From: G965216695 sp965216695
Lineage (GTDB): Bacteria > Pseudomonadota > Gammaproteobacteria > Pseudomonadales > Azotimanducaceae
DNA: 64,000 nucleotides
Reading direction: 5' to 3'
Assembly: GCA_965216695.1 (NCBI GenBank)
Contig: OZ244212.1
Location: 2,232,001 to 2,296,000, forward strand
The first letter of the stretch is position 1. The number at the start of each line of letters is the position of its first letter. The position numbers and the translations under genes were made by a program. The notes below the pieces were generated by a model. That model ran no database searches. It had not been told where the DNA came from and worked only from the letters and a program-made list of their open reading frames with translations. Positions 51,471-59,970 of this stretch are shown piece by piece.

Positions 51471-52451
51471 ATGCAGGCCGTATTGTGCAAGGCTTTCGGA
51501 ATGCCGGAGTCGCTGGTATTGGAAGAAGTGCCCACCCCGGAAATCGGGCCGGACGACGTGTTGGTCAACATCCGGGGCGCGGCGCTCAATTTTCCCGACG
51601 TGCTGATGATTCAAGGCAAATACCAGAGTCAGCCACCATTTCCGTTTTCCCCCGGCGGAGAGATCGCCGGCGAGATCGCGGCGGTAGGTGACGCAGTGAC
51701 CGAGTTCAACGTTGGCGAGCGCGTGTTCGCCGGTATCGGCGTCGGTGGATTCGCCGAACAGGCTGCGGTACCGGCGCGCGCCCTTCGACGGATTCCCGAA
51801 GGCATGAGCTTCGAACAGGCCTCCGGGATCTCCACCACGTACGGCACCTCGTACTACGCGCTGAAACAGCGCGCTGAGCTGCAGGCCGGCGAAACCCTGC
51901 TTGTGCTCGGTGCGGCCGGCGGCGTGGGACTCGCCGCGGTAGAACTGGGTAAGGCCATGGGTGCCCGCGTGATTGCCGCGGCCAGCAGCAGCGAGAAACT
52001 CGAAGTCGCCCGCAAGGCCGGCGCCGATGACCTGGTCGACTACAGCGACGGCGAGTTGAAGGACAAGGTGAAAGCACTGACAGACGGGCGCGGCGCCGAC
52101 GTGATATACGATCCCGTCGGCGGCGCCCTGTTCGATCAATGCATGCGCTGCATCAACTGGTACGGCAGGGTGCTCGTGATCGGCTTCGCAGCCGGCGACA
52201 TTCCCCGCGTCCCCATCAATCTGATTCTGCTGAAGAGCTGTCAGCTGGTTGGGGTGTTCTACGGTGCGTGGTCCGGCAATCCCAAGTACCGCGACGAGGC
52301 GCGCCGCAACTTCGACGAAATTCTGGATTTCTACCGGAACGGCCGGATCGACCCGTTGGTAGGTCGTGCGTTTCCGCTCGCAGACTACGCCGCCGCATTG
52401 CGTTGCCTTATGGAGCGCCAGGCGATCGGCAAGGTGGTGGTAACGCCATGA
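51471..52451 (+). CDS. NADPH:quinone oxidoreductase family protein
   Basis: A 326-residue zeta-crystallin-like, zinc-less MDR enzyme. VNIRGAALNFPDVLMIQGKYQ, then PFSPGGEIAGEIAAVGDAV and the NADPH Rossmann site LVLGAAGGVGLAAVELGKAMGARVIAAASS. VIGFAAGDIPRVPINLILLK is a hallmark of the Qor2-like group. It probably reduces quinones or alpha,beta-unsaturated carbonyls. The stop overlaps the dsbB start. Confidence 0.92.
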   Translation: MQAVLCKAFGMPESLVLEEVPTPEIGPDDVLVNIRGAALNFPDVLMIQGKYQSQPPFPFSPGGEIAGEIAAVGDAVTEFNVGERVFAGIGVGGFAEQAAVPARALRRIPEGMSFEQASGISTTYGTSYYALKQRAELQAGETLLVLGAAGGVGLAAVELGKAMGARVIAAASSSEKLEVARKAGADDLVDYSDGELKDKVKALTDGRGADVIYDPVGGALFDQCMRCINWYGRVLVIGFAAGDIPRVPINLILLKSCQLVGVFYGAWSGNPKYRDEARRNFDEILDFYRNGRIDPLVGRAFPLADYAAALRCLMERQAIGKVVVTP

Positions 52452-52930
52452 TGTCATCTATGGATGCGCACCGCTGGGCGCTCGCGATCATGATTCTCAC
52501 CGGGGCCATGCTGTTCGCCGCGCTGTGTTTGGAACTGATACTTGGCATGGAACCCTGCCCGCTCTGCCTGATGCAACGGGTCTGGGTATTCGCTGCCGGG
52601 TTTGTTGCCTACCTGAGCGTTGTGCACAACCCGCGCTGGGGTATCTATCCGCTTCTGTGCATTCTGGCCTGCATCACCGGAAGCTATTTCGCCGGGCGGC
52701 AGCTTTGGCTGATGAGCCTGCCGCCGGACCAGGTACCGTCCTGTGGACCCGGCATCGACTACATGTTCCAGAATTTCCCGTTGTCGGACGTGCTGGGTGC
52801 AATGACTCAGGGCACCGGCGACTGTGCAGAGTCCCAGGCGTTTCTGGGGATCACGCTGCCCCTGTGGGTTTTGGCGGGCTTCGCGGCGATCGTTTTCGCC
52901 GCCGTGCAACAGTGGCGAGCACCGCGATAA
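52448..52930 (+). CDS. dsbB: Disulfide bond formation protein DsbB
   Basis: A 160-residue inner-membrane protein with four helices (about 10-27, 45-60, 66-85 and 138-155). It has the two Cys pairs: Cys37-Pro-Leu-Cys40 and Cys99/Cys126 in the second periplasmic loop (VPSCGPG and GDCAES). DsbB reoxidises DsbA using quinone. The ATG at 52448 overlaps the quinone reductase stop. DsbA is not in this window. At 160 residues it is near the usual length (E. coli 176). Confidence 0.93.
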   Translation: MMSSMDAHRWALAIMILTGAMLFAALCLELILGMEPCPLCLMQRVWVFAAGFVAYLSVVHNPRWGIYPLLCILACITGSYFAGRQLWLMSLPPDQVPSCGPGIDYMFQNFPLSDVLGAMTQGTGDCAESQAFLGITLPLWVLAGFAAIVFAAVQQWRAPR

Positions 52931-53087
52931 TATTTTTTGACAAGATTTTGACCAACTACTTTCAATATCATGCAGCGCGACACTGTACGGGGTTGGCAAT
53001 CTTGCTATAGTGACTGCATAGCTTCTCAGCTATATAACAATAACTTAGGACACTTGCCTTGAGCGCTCTATTAAACTGGAGCTCGAA

Positions 53088-53852
53088 ATGGATAAAGACG
53101 CTCGCCGTATACTAATAATTAACGGCAAGGGAGGCTGCGGGAAAACGACGATCGCGACGAATCTGGCTGTCGCGTACGCCGCAAACGACGTTCCCGTCGC
53201 ACTTCTGGACAACGACCCGCAGGCTTCCAGTTCGTACTGGTCGCAACAGCGTGATCCGAAACTTCCGGAAGTGTTTCTGCTGCCTTCCCATCAACGCTCG
53301 CACATGTATGAAACGCAGGCGTTTCGGAATCGACTGCCGGCACTGACGAAACGCATCGTCGTGGACGGGCATACGAATACCCGTGAACGCGACCTGGACC
53401 TGCTGTTTCGCCAGACCGATGTCATTCTGATACCCATTCTGCCGTCCGCGATCGACATGCGCGCCGGCGAACGGTTTCTGACCGACCTGTTGACGCACCG
53501 TGCGTACCGTACGGCGCCACGACCGATCGGCGTTATCGCCAACCGGGTGCAGCCAAACACGGAAACGCACAAGCAGTTGCAGCACTTCCTTCAGTGTCTG
53601 GACATTCCCACCGTGGCCACGTTCCGGGACTCTCCCGTGTACACGCGCGCGGCGGAATCCGGACAGGGCGTGGTCGACATGAAAGACTGCCGCGCCGCCC
53701 GCAAGGAAGCGCAACAGTGGTGGCAACTGCTGCGTTGGATCGACGAACAGCCGAAGGCCGCACGCGCCACAGTAGCTGACATTCGCGGCGTGCCGCGCTC
53801 GGCCCGTCGTGCGCGCGACGAAGAGGTTTCACAGGAAGCGGACTCCGCTTGA
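53088..53852 (+). CDS. Orphan ParA/MinD-type ATPase
   Basis: A 254-residue ParA-family ATPase. The deviant Walker A is INGKGGCGKTTIATNLAVAY (Lys14, Lys19), the switch I-like LLDNDPQASSSYW, and VVDGHTNTRERDLDLLFRQTDVILIPILPSAIDMRAG. A basic C-terminal extension (ARRARDEEVSQEAD) is unusual. There is no ParB-like gene beside it; a YheS gene follows with 19 bases between. The substrate may be protein clusters or a plasmid-like locus. Confidence 0.85.
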   Translation: MDKDARRILIINGKGGCGKTTIATNLAVAYAANDVPVALLDNDPQASSSYWSQQRDPKLPEVFLLPSHQRSHMYETQAFRNRLPALTKRIVVDGHTNTRERDLDLLFRQTDVILIPILPSAIDMRAGERFLTDLLTHRAYRTAPRPIGVIANRVQPNTETHKQLQHFLQCLDIPTVATFRDSPVYTRAAESGQGVVDMKDCRAARKEAQQWWQLLRWIDEQPKAARATVADIRGVPRSARRARDEEVSQEADSA

Positions 53853-53871
53853 GAAACTCCGCCGCGCACCG

Positions 53872-55761
53872 GTGATCCGGCTCGACCAGATTGCCCTCGA
53901 CCTGGGAGACCGGCCGATCTTTCGCAATCTGGGTGCGACCGTACACGCAGGCCAGAAGGTCGGCATAGTGGGTCGCAATGGGGTCGGGAAGTCGACCCTG
54001 TTCCAGATGATTCTGGGGCGCATGGCTCCCGATGACGGCGACGTAACGCTACCCAGCCAGTGGCGTATCAGCCATATGTCGCAACAGCCCGATCCGTCGA
54101 CGCGCGGAGCGCTGGACTACGTGCTGGACGGCGACAAGCGATTGCGCCAAACCGAGCGCGACGTTGCGCAGGCAACCGAAACGGGCAACGCTGCGGCGAT
54201 CGCCGCGGCGCACGAACGGCTGTCCGACGCCGACGGCTATACCGCCGAAGCGCGGGCAGCACGCATTCTGAACGGCCTAGGCTTCCACTCAGACGAATTC
54301 GACAAACCCCAGCAGGCATTCTCCGGCGGCTGGCGGATACGTCTCGAATTGGCACGCACGCTGCTGGCTCCCGCCGACCTGATGCTGCTTGACGAGCCGA
54401 CCAATCACCTGGACCTGGAAACCACGCTTTATCTCGAACGGTGGCTGATGCGCTTCCCAGGCACCCTGTTGATCATCGCCCACGACCGGGCATTCCTGGA
54501 CAACGTGGTCGAGTACGTGCTGCACATGCGCGCGCAGACGGCAACGCTGTATCGAGGCAACTACAGCGCGTTCGAGCGCCAGTACGCCGACGCGCTCGAA
54601 CGCGAACGCCGGCAGGCGGCGGAGCAGCAGAAGAAGGTGAGCGACATTGAAGCCTTCATCCGCCGGTTCCGCGCGAAAGCCAGTAAAGCGAAACAGGTGC
54701 AGAGTAGGATCAAGAGCCTGGAACGCATGCAGCAGGTGGTGGTGACTCAGCTCGATTCGGGCTACCGGTTCGGGTTTGCGGGCCCGAAACGTATGCCAAC
54801 GCCACTCTTGTCGCTGAACGACGTAACCCTTGGCTACGACGGAACCCCGGTCCTGTCCCACATCAGCGAAACGATCCTACCCGGAGACCGCATCGGCGTA
54901 CTCGGCACAAACGGCGCCGGCAAGAGCACGCTGTTGAAGGCGATTGTTGACCGGCTTCCCGCTGATCGCGGGGAGATCATCCGCAACGGCGACGTTACGA
55001 CCGGCTATTTCGCTCAGCATCAACTGGAGCTTCTGGACGCCGAAAGAACGCCGATGCAGACCATAGCCGCGGCATCGACCATGACGCCGCAGCAGTGCCG
55101 GACGTTTCTGGGCACCTGGGGCTTCAGCGATCAACTCGCCGACCAACGGGTGGAAACCCTCTCCGGCGGCGAACGCGCCCGGTTGGTCTTAGCGCTGCTC
55201 GCGCTGACGCAACCGGCGATGCTGGTTCTCGACGAACCGACCAATCACCTGGACCTGGACGCCCGGGAGGCGCTGACACTCGCGCTGCAGCAGTATCCTG
55301 GCGCGCTGCTGCTGGTGTCGCACGACCGGGAGCTGCTGAATCGGTGTGCCGACACGTTATGGCTGGTGGCCAACGGCACGGTTGCGGTCTACGAGGAATC
55401 GCTGGACGACTACGTCGCCGCCCAGCAAGGTGCCGAGCGAGCACACGACCAGCCGAAGATTGCGTCCGACCGTAAACAACAAAGGCGTGATGCTGCCGCC
55501 CGGCGGGCCGAACAGAAACCCTTGAGGGAACGCGTGGCGCATCTGGAACGAACGATCGATGCCCTGGAACGCGACCTGAAGTCGTCGGAGGGCGAACTCG
55601 CTGATCCGGACCTGTACAACGAAATGGCGCCCGACGCGCTGCAACAGGCGTTGCAGCACGCCGGCACGTTGCGAAAACAACTGGAAAGCGCAATCGAAGA
55701 GTGGACCGAGGCTACTGAAGCCCTGGATAAACTGTCCGGAACCTCGTCAGACGCAGAGTAA
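53872..55761 (+). CDS. yheS: ABC-F family ATPase YheS-type
   Basis: A 629-residue soluble double-ABC protein of ABC-F type (E. coli YheS 637). ABC1 has VGRNGVGKSTLFQM Walker A, LSGG-like FSGGWRIRLELA, LMLLDEPTNHLDLET Walker B and a linker FIRRFRAKASKAKQVQSRIKSLERM. ABC2 has LGTNGAGKSTLLKA, LSGGERARLVLA and MLVLDEPTNHLDLDA. The C-terminal coiled coil has LRERVAHLERTIDALERDLKSSEGEL. GTG 53872 is preferred, since the start at 53809 overlaps parA. It acts at the ribosome in translation. Confidence 0.94.
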   Translation: MIRLDQIALDLGDRPIFRNLGATVHAGQKVGIVGRNGVGKSTLFQMILGRMAPDDGDVTLPSQWRISHMSQQPDPSTRGALDYVLDGDKRLRQTERDVAQATETGNAAAIAAAHERLSDADGYTAEARAARILNGLGFHSDEFDKPQQAFSGGWRIRLELARTLLAPADLMLLDEPTNHLDLETTLYLERWLMRFPGTLLIIAHDRAFLDNVVEYVLHMRAQTATLYRGNYSAFERQYADALERERRQAAEQQKKVSDIEAFIRRFRAKASKAKQVQSRIKSLERMQQVVVTQLDSGYRFGFAGPKRMPTPLLSLNDVTLGYDGTPVLSHISETILPGDRIGVLGTNGAGKSTLLKAIVDRLPADRGEIIRNGDVTTGYFAQHQLELLDAERTPMQTIAAASTMTPQQCRTFLGTWGFSDQLADQRVETLSGGERARLVLALLALTQPAMLVLDEPTNHLDLDAREALTLALQQYPGALLLVSHDRELLNRCADTLWLVANGTVAVYEESLDDYVAAQQGAERAHDQPKIASDRKQQRRDAAARRAEQKPLRERVAHLERTIDALERDLKSSEGELADPDLYNEMAPDALQQALQHAGTLRKQLESAIEEWTEATEALDKLSGTSSDAE

Positions 55762-55778
55762 GGCCGACCCAGGGCGAC

Positions 55779-56723
55779 TCACTTCTTGGGCGCGCCGTCG
55801 ATGGTTTCTCTAACCTCGACCTCCTCGTCCTCACCCACGCAGGAATCGTCTAAACGAGCCATCTTCACACTGGCGCCCTGGTACTCGACCATCCGTTTCT
55901 GCGCAAACGCGTGCGCCGCGACATCGACGGAACGCTTGCGGCCGGTACGGCGTACGAGCGCCCGTACGTCGCCATCCGCAGCCGCAAGATAAGCTCGCGC
56001 GGCGCGTGCGTCGACGACATCGACACCATCCAGTTCCAGCAGTATGTCTCCCGCCTTCAACGTGCCGACACCCTCCGGAACGCGCAACACGAGCACCCCG
56101 GAATCAACACCGAAGTAGCCGCCGAGGTCGGCGTCAACGTCCATCAGGTGCGCCGGCGACGACTCGATGTGAATCATCTTCATCTTGCCGCCCTTACCAC
56201 GACCCGCATACTTTTCGTACTTCTGGATCTCGTGTTCCATGTGCGCCTGATAGCCCTGCGTGGTGATGTCTGCAACGTGAGTTTCGTTACCACGTGCGTA
56301 CTCCACCCGCACCACATCGCCGATGGTCGCGCGGTCCAGGAAGTTACTCAGAATCGGATACGGCTTATTCACGCCTTCCAGACGTTCGCCGCCAATAGAC
56401 AGCAGCCGGTCACCGCCTTTGAGTCCAGCCTTGTGTGCGCCGCCGTTCGGGGTAACGCCCGAAATCGTCAGCCCGCTGGCATCCCCTTTTTCGTCGATCA
56501 GAACACCGAGCATGGCCCGATCGGCCTTGTGCACCTTCCCGTACTGGGACTTGTGGAGTTCCGCCAGTTCCGCGGCCGCCTCATCGAGTCGAGCACGCGC
56601 TTCCGCCAACGCAGCCTCAATGTCTGCGTCGATCTCGCCCGCTGCCGCGGGTGGGCTCGCCGTGAGACCCGCCGCAAACGCCAGGCCAAGCACGGCAATC
56701 AGAGTTCGAATGGATGCTGTCAT
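55779..56723 (-). CDS. Secreted PDZ-domain protein
   Basis: A 314-residue exported protein with a signal peptide (to about residue 28; AGLTASPPAAA), a helical region (EIDADIEAALAEARARLDEAAAELAELHK) and two PDZ domains at about 70-150 (GLTISGVTPNGGAHKAGLKGGDRLLSIGGERL) and 185-265 (GVLVLRVPEGVGTLKAGDILLELDG). There is no protease domain, so it is a scaffold or sensor. ATG 56723 has AGGTGGA upstream. It is third after the sigma and anti-sigma-like genes, so it may be an envelope-stress component. Confidence 0.85.
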   Translation of the reverse strand: MTASIRTLIAVLGLAFAAGLTASPPAAAGEIDADIEAALAEARARLDEAAAELAELHKSQYGKVHKADRAMLGVLIDEKGDASGLTISGVTPNGGAHKAGLKGGDRLLSIGGERLEGVNKPYPILSNFLDRATIGDVVRVEYARGNETHVADITTQGYQAHMEHEIQKYEKYAGRGKGGKMKMIHIESSPAHLMDVDADLGGYFGVDSGVLVLRVPEGVGTLKAGDILLELDGVDVVDARAARAYLAAADGDVRALVRRTGRKRSVDVAAHAFAQKRMVEYQGASVKMARLDDSCVGEDEEVEVRETIDGAPKK

Positions 56724-56776
56724 GTTTATGTCCACCTACACCTTCGTATCCGGGTTTTATCCGGGTTCGATCCGGT

Positions 56777-57403
56777 TCAATACAACGCGGGGCGCTCCTC
56801 CGGCGCCGGTCTGCGCAATTCCACCAGACATTCGAGCGTGTTCACGCGTTGCTGCCACAAGGCTTGCTGCAGCGCTTCGTTCTGCGGCTCGGCGTCCCGG
56901 GCTCTGTTGAGCTGGGAGTCCAGGTCCGCAATCCGGAGCATCAGGGCATCCCGCGGCGTCGGGCTGTCGGCTACGTACCTGGAATCGGCCCGTTGCAGCG
57001 GTATCTCCTCGAACGCCACCGATTCGAGCGACTGGGAACGCTCCACCAGGTCCAGATAGCCGCCCGTGGACGCCGGTGCAGAACCGCCGAGCGGGTCCGC
57101 ATTCCAGACGATCACCGAGAGCGCCGTCGCGAGGAACACCGCGGCCGCGGTAGCAAACGGATACCGTACCTGCGGCCGTCGCGGCGCGCCCACCGACGCG
57201 TGGACGTCGTTGAACATACGCATCAATTCGGCATCACCGACTTCGGGGTCCGGCAGCTGCTGCAGGTCGCGCTTTATGCGCCGCAGCATCTGCACGTCGG
57301 CCCTCGCCGACGCATCGTCATCGATCGCCTGGGCCGCCGACGCGTCCAGCACGTCACCGTCTCTATGTGCAAGCAGATCGGATATCGGTTTTTTCGATTG
57401 CAT
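56777..57403 (-). CDS. Membrane anti-sigma-factor-like protein
   Basis: A 208-residue protein with a soluble N-terminal part of about 95 residues (MQSKKPISDLLAHRDGDVLD…), one transmembrane helix (FATAAAVFLATALSVIVW) and an acidic-helical exterior part. This is the typical anti-sigma layout, though sequence identity to a known family is unclear. ATG 57403 has GGAG eight bases upstream and overlaps the sigma-factor gene by 41 bases, so both would be translated together. The external part ends in a QNEALQQALWQQRVNTLECLVELRR coil. Confidence 0.7.
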   Translation of the reverse strand: MQSKKPISDLLAHRDGDVLDASAAQAIDDDASARADVQMLRRIKRDLQQLPDPEVGDAELMRMFNDVHASVGAPRRPQVRYPFATAAAVFLATALSVIVWNADPLGGSAPASTGGYLDLVERSQSLESVAFEEIPLQRADSRYVADSPTPRDALMLRIADLDSQLNRARDAEPQNEALQQALWQQRVNTLECLVELRRPAPEERPALY

Positions 57404-57950
57404 CACTGTGCTCCGAGTAAGTCGCCGAGAGCCGCTCGTATCCACGGGCCAACTGCGATTTGGAGTAACTCGTTGTTTTCTCCATCAGTTCGCCGATTTC
57501 ACGGTGGGTGTAGCCTTCGACATCGTGCAGCCAGATCACCATCCGCGTTTCCGGAGGCAAGCTGGCCAACGCCTGTTCCAGGTCGTGTACGGTACCCGGC
57601 ACGTCGCGCACGGGTCCGCCGTTGTCTTCCTGGACCGTTTCCATATCGACCCACACCCGACGCTGATACCAAGGCGAGCGAATGCGCATGAGGCAGTTGT
57701 TAACCGCCACCTTACGCACCCAGCCCACGAGCGCACTCAGGTTCTCAAGCTCATCAGCGTGCTCCAGGACCCGCACGAACGTGTCCTGAACCACCTCTTT
57801 TGCCTGGTCGTCATCACGCAGGATCCTCAACGCCAGACCCATGACCACGGGCGCAAGGCGCGTGAAAACCGCAGCCTGGGCCTTTCGGTCCCCACGCTGC
57901 AGCCCCTTCGCCATCCCCGGATCGATGGTTACGTCTGCAAATCCCGCCAT
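57363..57950 (-). CDS. ECF-type RNA polymerase sigma factor
   Basis: A 195-residue sigma-70-family protein with sigma2 (FTRLAPVVMGLALRILRDDDQAKEVVQDTFVRVLEHADE, then WVRKVAVNNCLMRIR) and sigma4 (LASLPPETRMVIWLHDVEGYTHREIGELMEKTTSYSKSQLARGYERL) regions. ATG 57950 has AAGGTGAG upstream. The anti-sigma-like gene follows with overlap, then the PDZ protein. The divergent gene is a TetR regulator. Confidence 0.9.
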   Translation of the reverse strand: MAGFADVTIDPGMAKGLQRGDRKAQAAVFTRLAPVVMGLALRILRDDDQAKEVVQDTFVRVLEHADELENLSALVGWVRKVAVNNCLMRIRSPWYQRRVWVDMETVQEDNGGPVRDVPGTVHDLEQALASLPPETRMVIWLHDVEGYTHREIGELMEKTTSYSKSQLARGYERLSATYSEHSDAIEKTDIRSACT

Positions 57951-58006
57951 ACTCACCTTAGATGCGCGAGCGACCCAATCGGTCGCAACACGAGGAAAAA
58001 AACATT

Positions 58007-58016
58007 CGAACGTTCG
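58007..58016 (+). promoter_or_regulatory. Palindrome upstream of TetR gene, possible operator
   Basis: CGAACGTTCG is a perfect 10-base palindrome at 58007-58016 in the 84-base gap between the divergent sigma and TetR genes, 18 bases upstream of the TetR ATG. Autoregulators of this family often bind such sites. The wider symmetry is poor, so it is tentative. Confidence 0.45.
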
Positions 58017-58034
58017 TTCTGGTACGCTCACACC

Positions 58035-58592
58035 ATGCCACGAGCCCAGGTATCGCGTGAACAGCTCACCGAATCGCTTCGCAGCGTGTTCGTCGCTCGC
58101 GGCTACGAAGGCGCGACCCTGGCCGAACTCGCACGCGCGTGCGGACTCGGCAAAGCAAGCCTCTACCACCACTTTCCCGGTGGCAAGGCCGAAATGGCAC
58201 AGATGATTGTTCGCCACAGCGTCGCCGAGCTTGAACGCGACGTGTTCAGTCCGCTCCGAGACACGCAAATCGAGCCTCCCGCGCGGATAGAGGCCTTTGT
58301 GAACGCTTTCGGCGCGTATCTGGCAAACGGCCGCGGCCATTGCATGCTTGCGGTGCTCGCTCAGAGCAGCGCCCGGGCGGACTATGCGGCCGTAATACGC
58401 GAGCAACTGCGCAGCTGGCTGAAGCTGCTGGCTCAAACGCTGGAGGCCGGAGGCGCCAAGCCCAAACGCGCCCGCCGGCAGGCGCGCGCGTTACTCGCGA
58501 GCGTCTATGGGCAACTGATCCTTGCCAAGATGCTCGACGACGAGGACGGATACACCAACGCGCTACGCCGCGTCGCAAAGGACGCGACGTGA
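58035..58592 (+). CDS. TetR family transcriptional regulator
   Basis: A 185-residue repressor. The HTH domain is residues 8-52: LTESLRSVFVARGYEGATLAELARACGLGKASLYHHFPGGKAEM, with GKASLYHHFPGK-like recognition helix. The C-terminal ligand domain contains GHCMLAVLAQSSARADYAAVIREQL. It resembles the LmrA/YxaF-type group. It precedes the VOC gene by 55 bases on the same strand, so it may regulate that enzyme. The start is ATG 58035; the upstream part of the frame overlaps the sigma gene. Confidence 0.9.
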   Translation: MPRAQVSREQLTESLRSVFVARGYEGATLAELARACGLGKASLYHHFPGGKAEMAQMIVRHSVAELERDVFSPLRDTQIEPPARIEAFVNAFGAYLANGRGHCMLAVLAQSSARADYAAVIREQLRSWLKLLAQTLEAGGAKPKRARRQARALLASVYGQLILAKMLDDEDGYTNALRRVAKDAT

Positions 58593-58647
58593 GCGCACGC
58601 ACGCTCGCTTTGCCGGGTCCAGCGCCCAAACAGCCGGGGTAATTCCT

Positions 58648-59883
58648 ATGAACGAAGCCAATCTGACGCGCTTCGGACCCGCAGCGTTCGAACGCGCGCA
58701 GGGCAACCGATCAACCGATTTTTCGGCGGCGTTCAGAGCCATCGATGGCCCGGCAGAGCTGGTCCTAGACGTGGACGGGGTCAACGACGCGCAGATCACG
58801 ATCAATGGCAACAGCGTCGTTGGGCCAAAAGACGTCAGCGCCAACGGCCGGATAACGCTGGCGTTGAATCTCCAGAAGGACAACACGCTCGTCGTCCACA
58901 TTCCGGAGGGACCTGCCGGCACGCTCGGCCTGCGCGCGACACAAATCACGCGCGCCGACCTGGGACTCGAGCGGCAAGGGTATTTCGGACTCAACACCAG
59001 CGACATGGAACGCCAGCGGGCGTTCTACGAGACGTTGGGCTTCCCCGGCGAGATCTACCCGGCGGGACCCGAGACGAGCACCACCTTCGCGCAAGCGCTC
59101 GGATTTCCCGACGACTATCTGATTTACGTGGCATTACACAGCCTGGAGAACCCGCCAACGATGCCGTTCGTGGACACGGTACAGTTCCGGGGCGACTCCT
59201 ACCGGGACGAACCGCCGTACGCCCACCTCAATCACATCGGTATGGCGTACGCCACCTATTCCACGACCGATCTCGACCGTGCCTTCGCTTATCTGCAGTC
59301 CAAAGGTGTGGCGTTCGTTTCACCGCCGGCAACCGCGCCGAACGGCGAGCGGTTCGTTTTCCTGAAAGACCAGGACGGCGCTTTCCTGAAACTGATCCAG
59401 GCCCCTGACGGTGAGGCGCCAAAGACGGAAGGCGCCAACCTGGTGCGGCTCGTGAACACGAACATGAACGTATCCGACCTGGAGCGGTCACGGGAGTTCT
59501 ACCGATTGCTGGGTTTCACCGAATCTGCGCCCACCTCCCAGGCCGGATCCGCGGAGTTTGCAGCGGCCCACGGATTCGATGGTCCGATCGAATTCGACGG
59601 CCTGGACGTGAGCCTGGGCGAAGGCACGGACGGCGCCAAGCTTCAGCTACGGCAGTGGAAACGCCCCTACGACGATGCGCCCGCTTATCCGCCGCCCGTC
59701 AATCACCTGGGCATCGACCGCATCAACTTCTATGTGAAGAATCTGACTGCCGCAGTCGAGACGATGAATGCGCTGGGTTTCGAACAGCTCGGTCCCATCG
59801 GCGGCGCCCCGGAGTTCGGCATCGTTTTCTTTTTCGATCCGGATGGTATCAAAGTGCAATTGGCGGGGCCGAGGACGCAATAG
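58648..59883 (+). CDS. Beta-domain plus tandem VOC protein
   Basis: A 411-residue protein of three parts. Residues 1-105 are an all-beta domain of unknown family (ELVLDVDGVNDAQITINGNSVVG), residues 108-245 form one VOC unit (QGYFGLNTSDMERQRAFYETLGFPG … VFLKDQDGAFLKLIQAP), and residues 262-410 form a second (LVNTNMNVSDLERSREFYRLLGFTE … GIVFFFDPDGIKVQLAG). The first has metal-site Glu/His uncertain. No signal peptide. Probably an enzyme for a compound sensed by the TetR neighbour upstream. Confidence 0.82.
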   Translation: MNEANLTRFGPAAFERAQGNRSTDFSAAFRAIDGPAELVLDVDGVNDAQITINGNSVVGPKDVSANGRITLALNLQKDNTLVVHIPEGPAGTLGLRATQITRADLGLERQGYFGLNTSDMERQRAFYETLGFPGEIYPAGPETSTTFAQALGFPDDYLIYVALHSLENPPTMPFVDTVQFRGDSYRDEPPYAHLNHIGMAYATYSTTDLDRAFAYLQSKGVAFVSPPATAPNGERFVFLKDQDGAFLKLIQAPDGEAPKTEGANLVRLVNTNMNVSDLERSREFYRLLGFTESAPTSQAGSAEFAAAHGFDGPIEFDGLDVSLGEGTDGAKLQLRQWKRPYDDAPAYPPPVNHLGIDRINFYVKNLTAAVETMNALGFEQLGPIGGAPEFGIVFFFDPDGIKVQLAGPRTQ

Positions 59884-59970
59884 CGGTTGCTCGAACGTGC
59901 CCGATAGAACGTGTCGATCTCACTCTCGCTGGACCGCGAACGCCGCGTCGATGTCCGGTAGATTAGCGAG

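Noticed and set aside
52931..53087. TTGACA and TATAGT-like motifs before parA
   Set aside because: Spacing between the candidate -35 and -10 boxes is wrong, so a promoter here is possible but not assignable.
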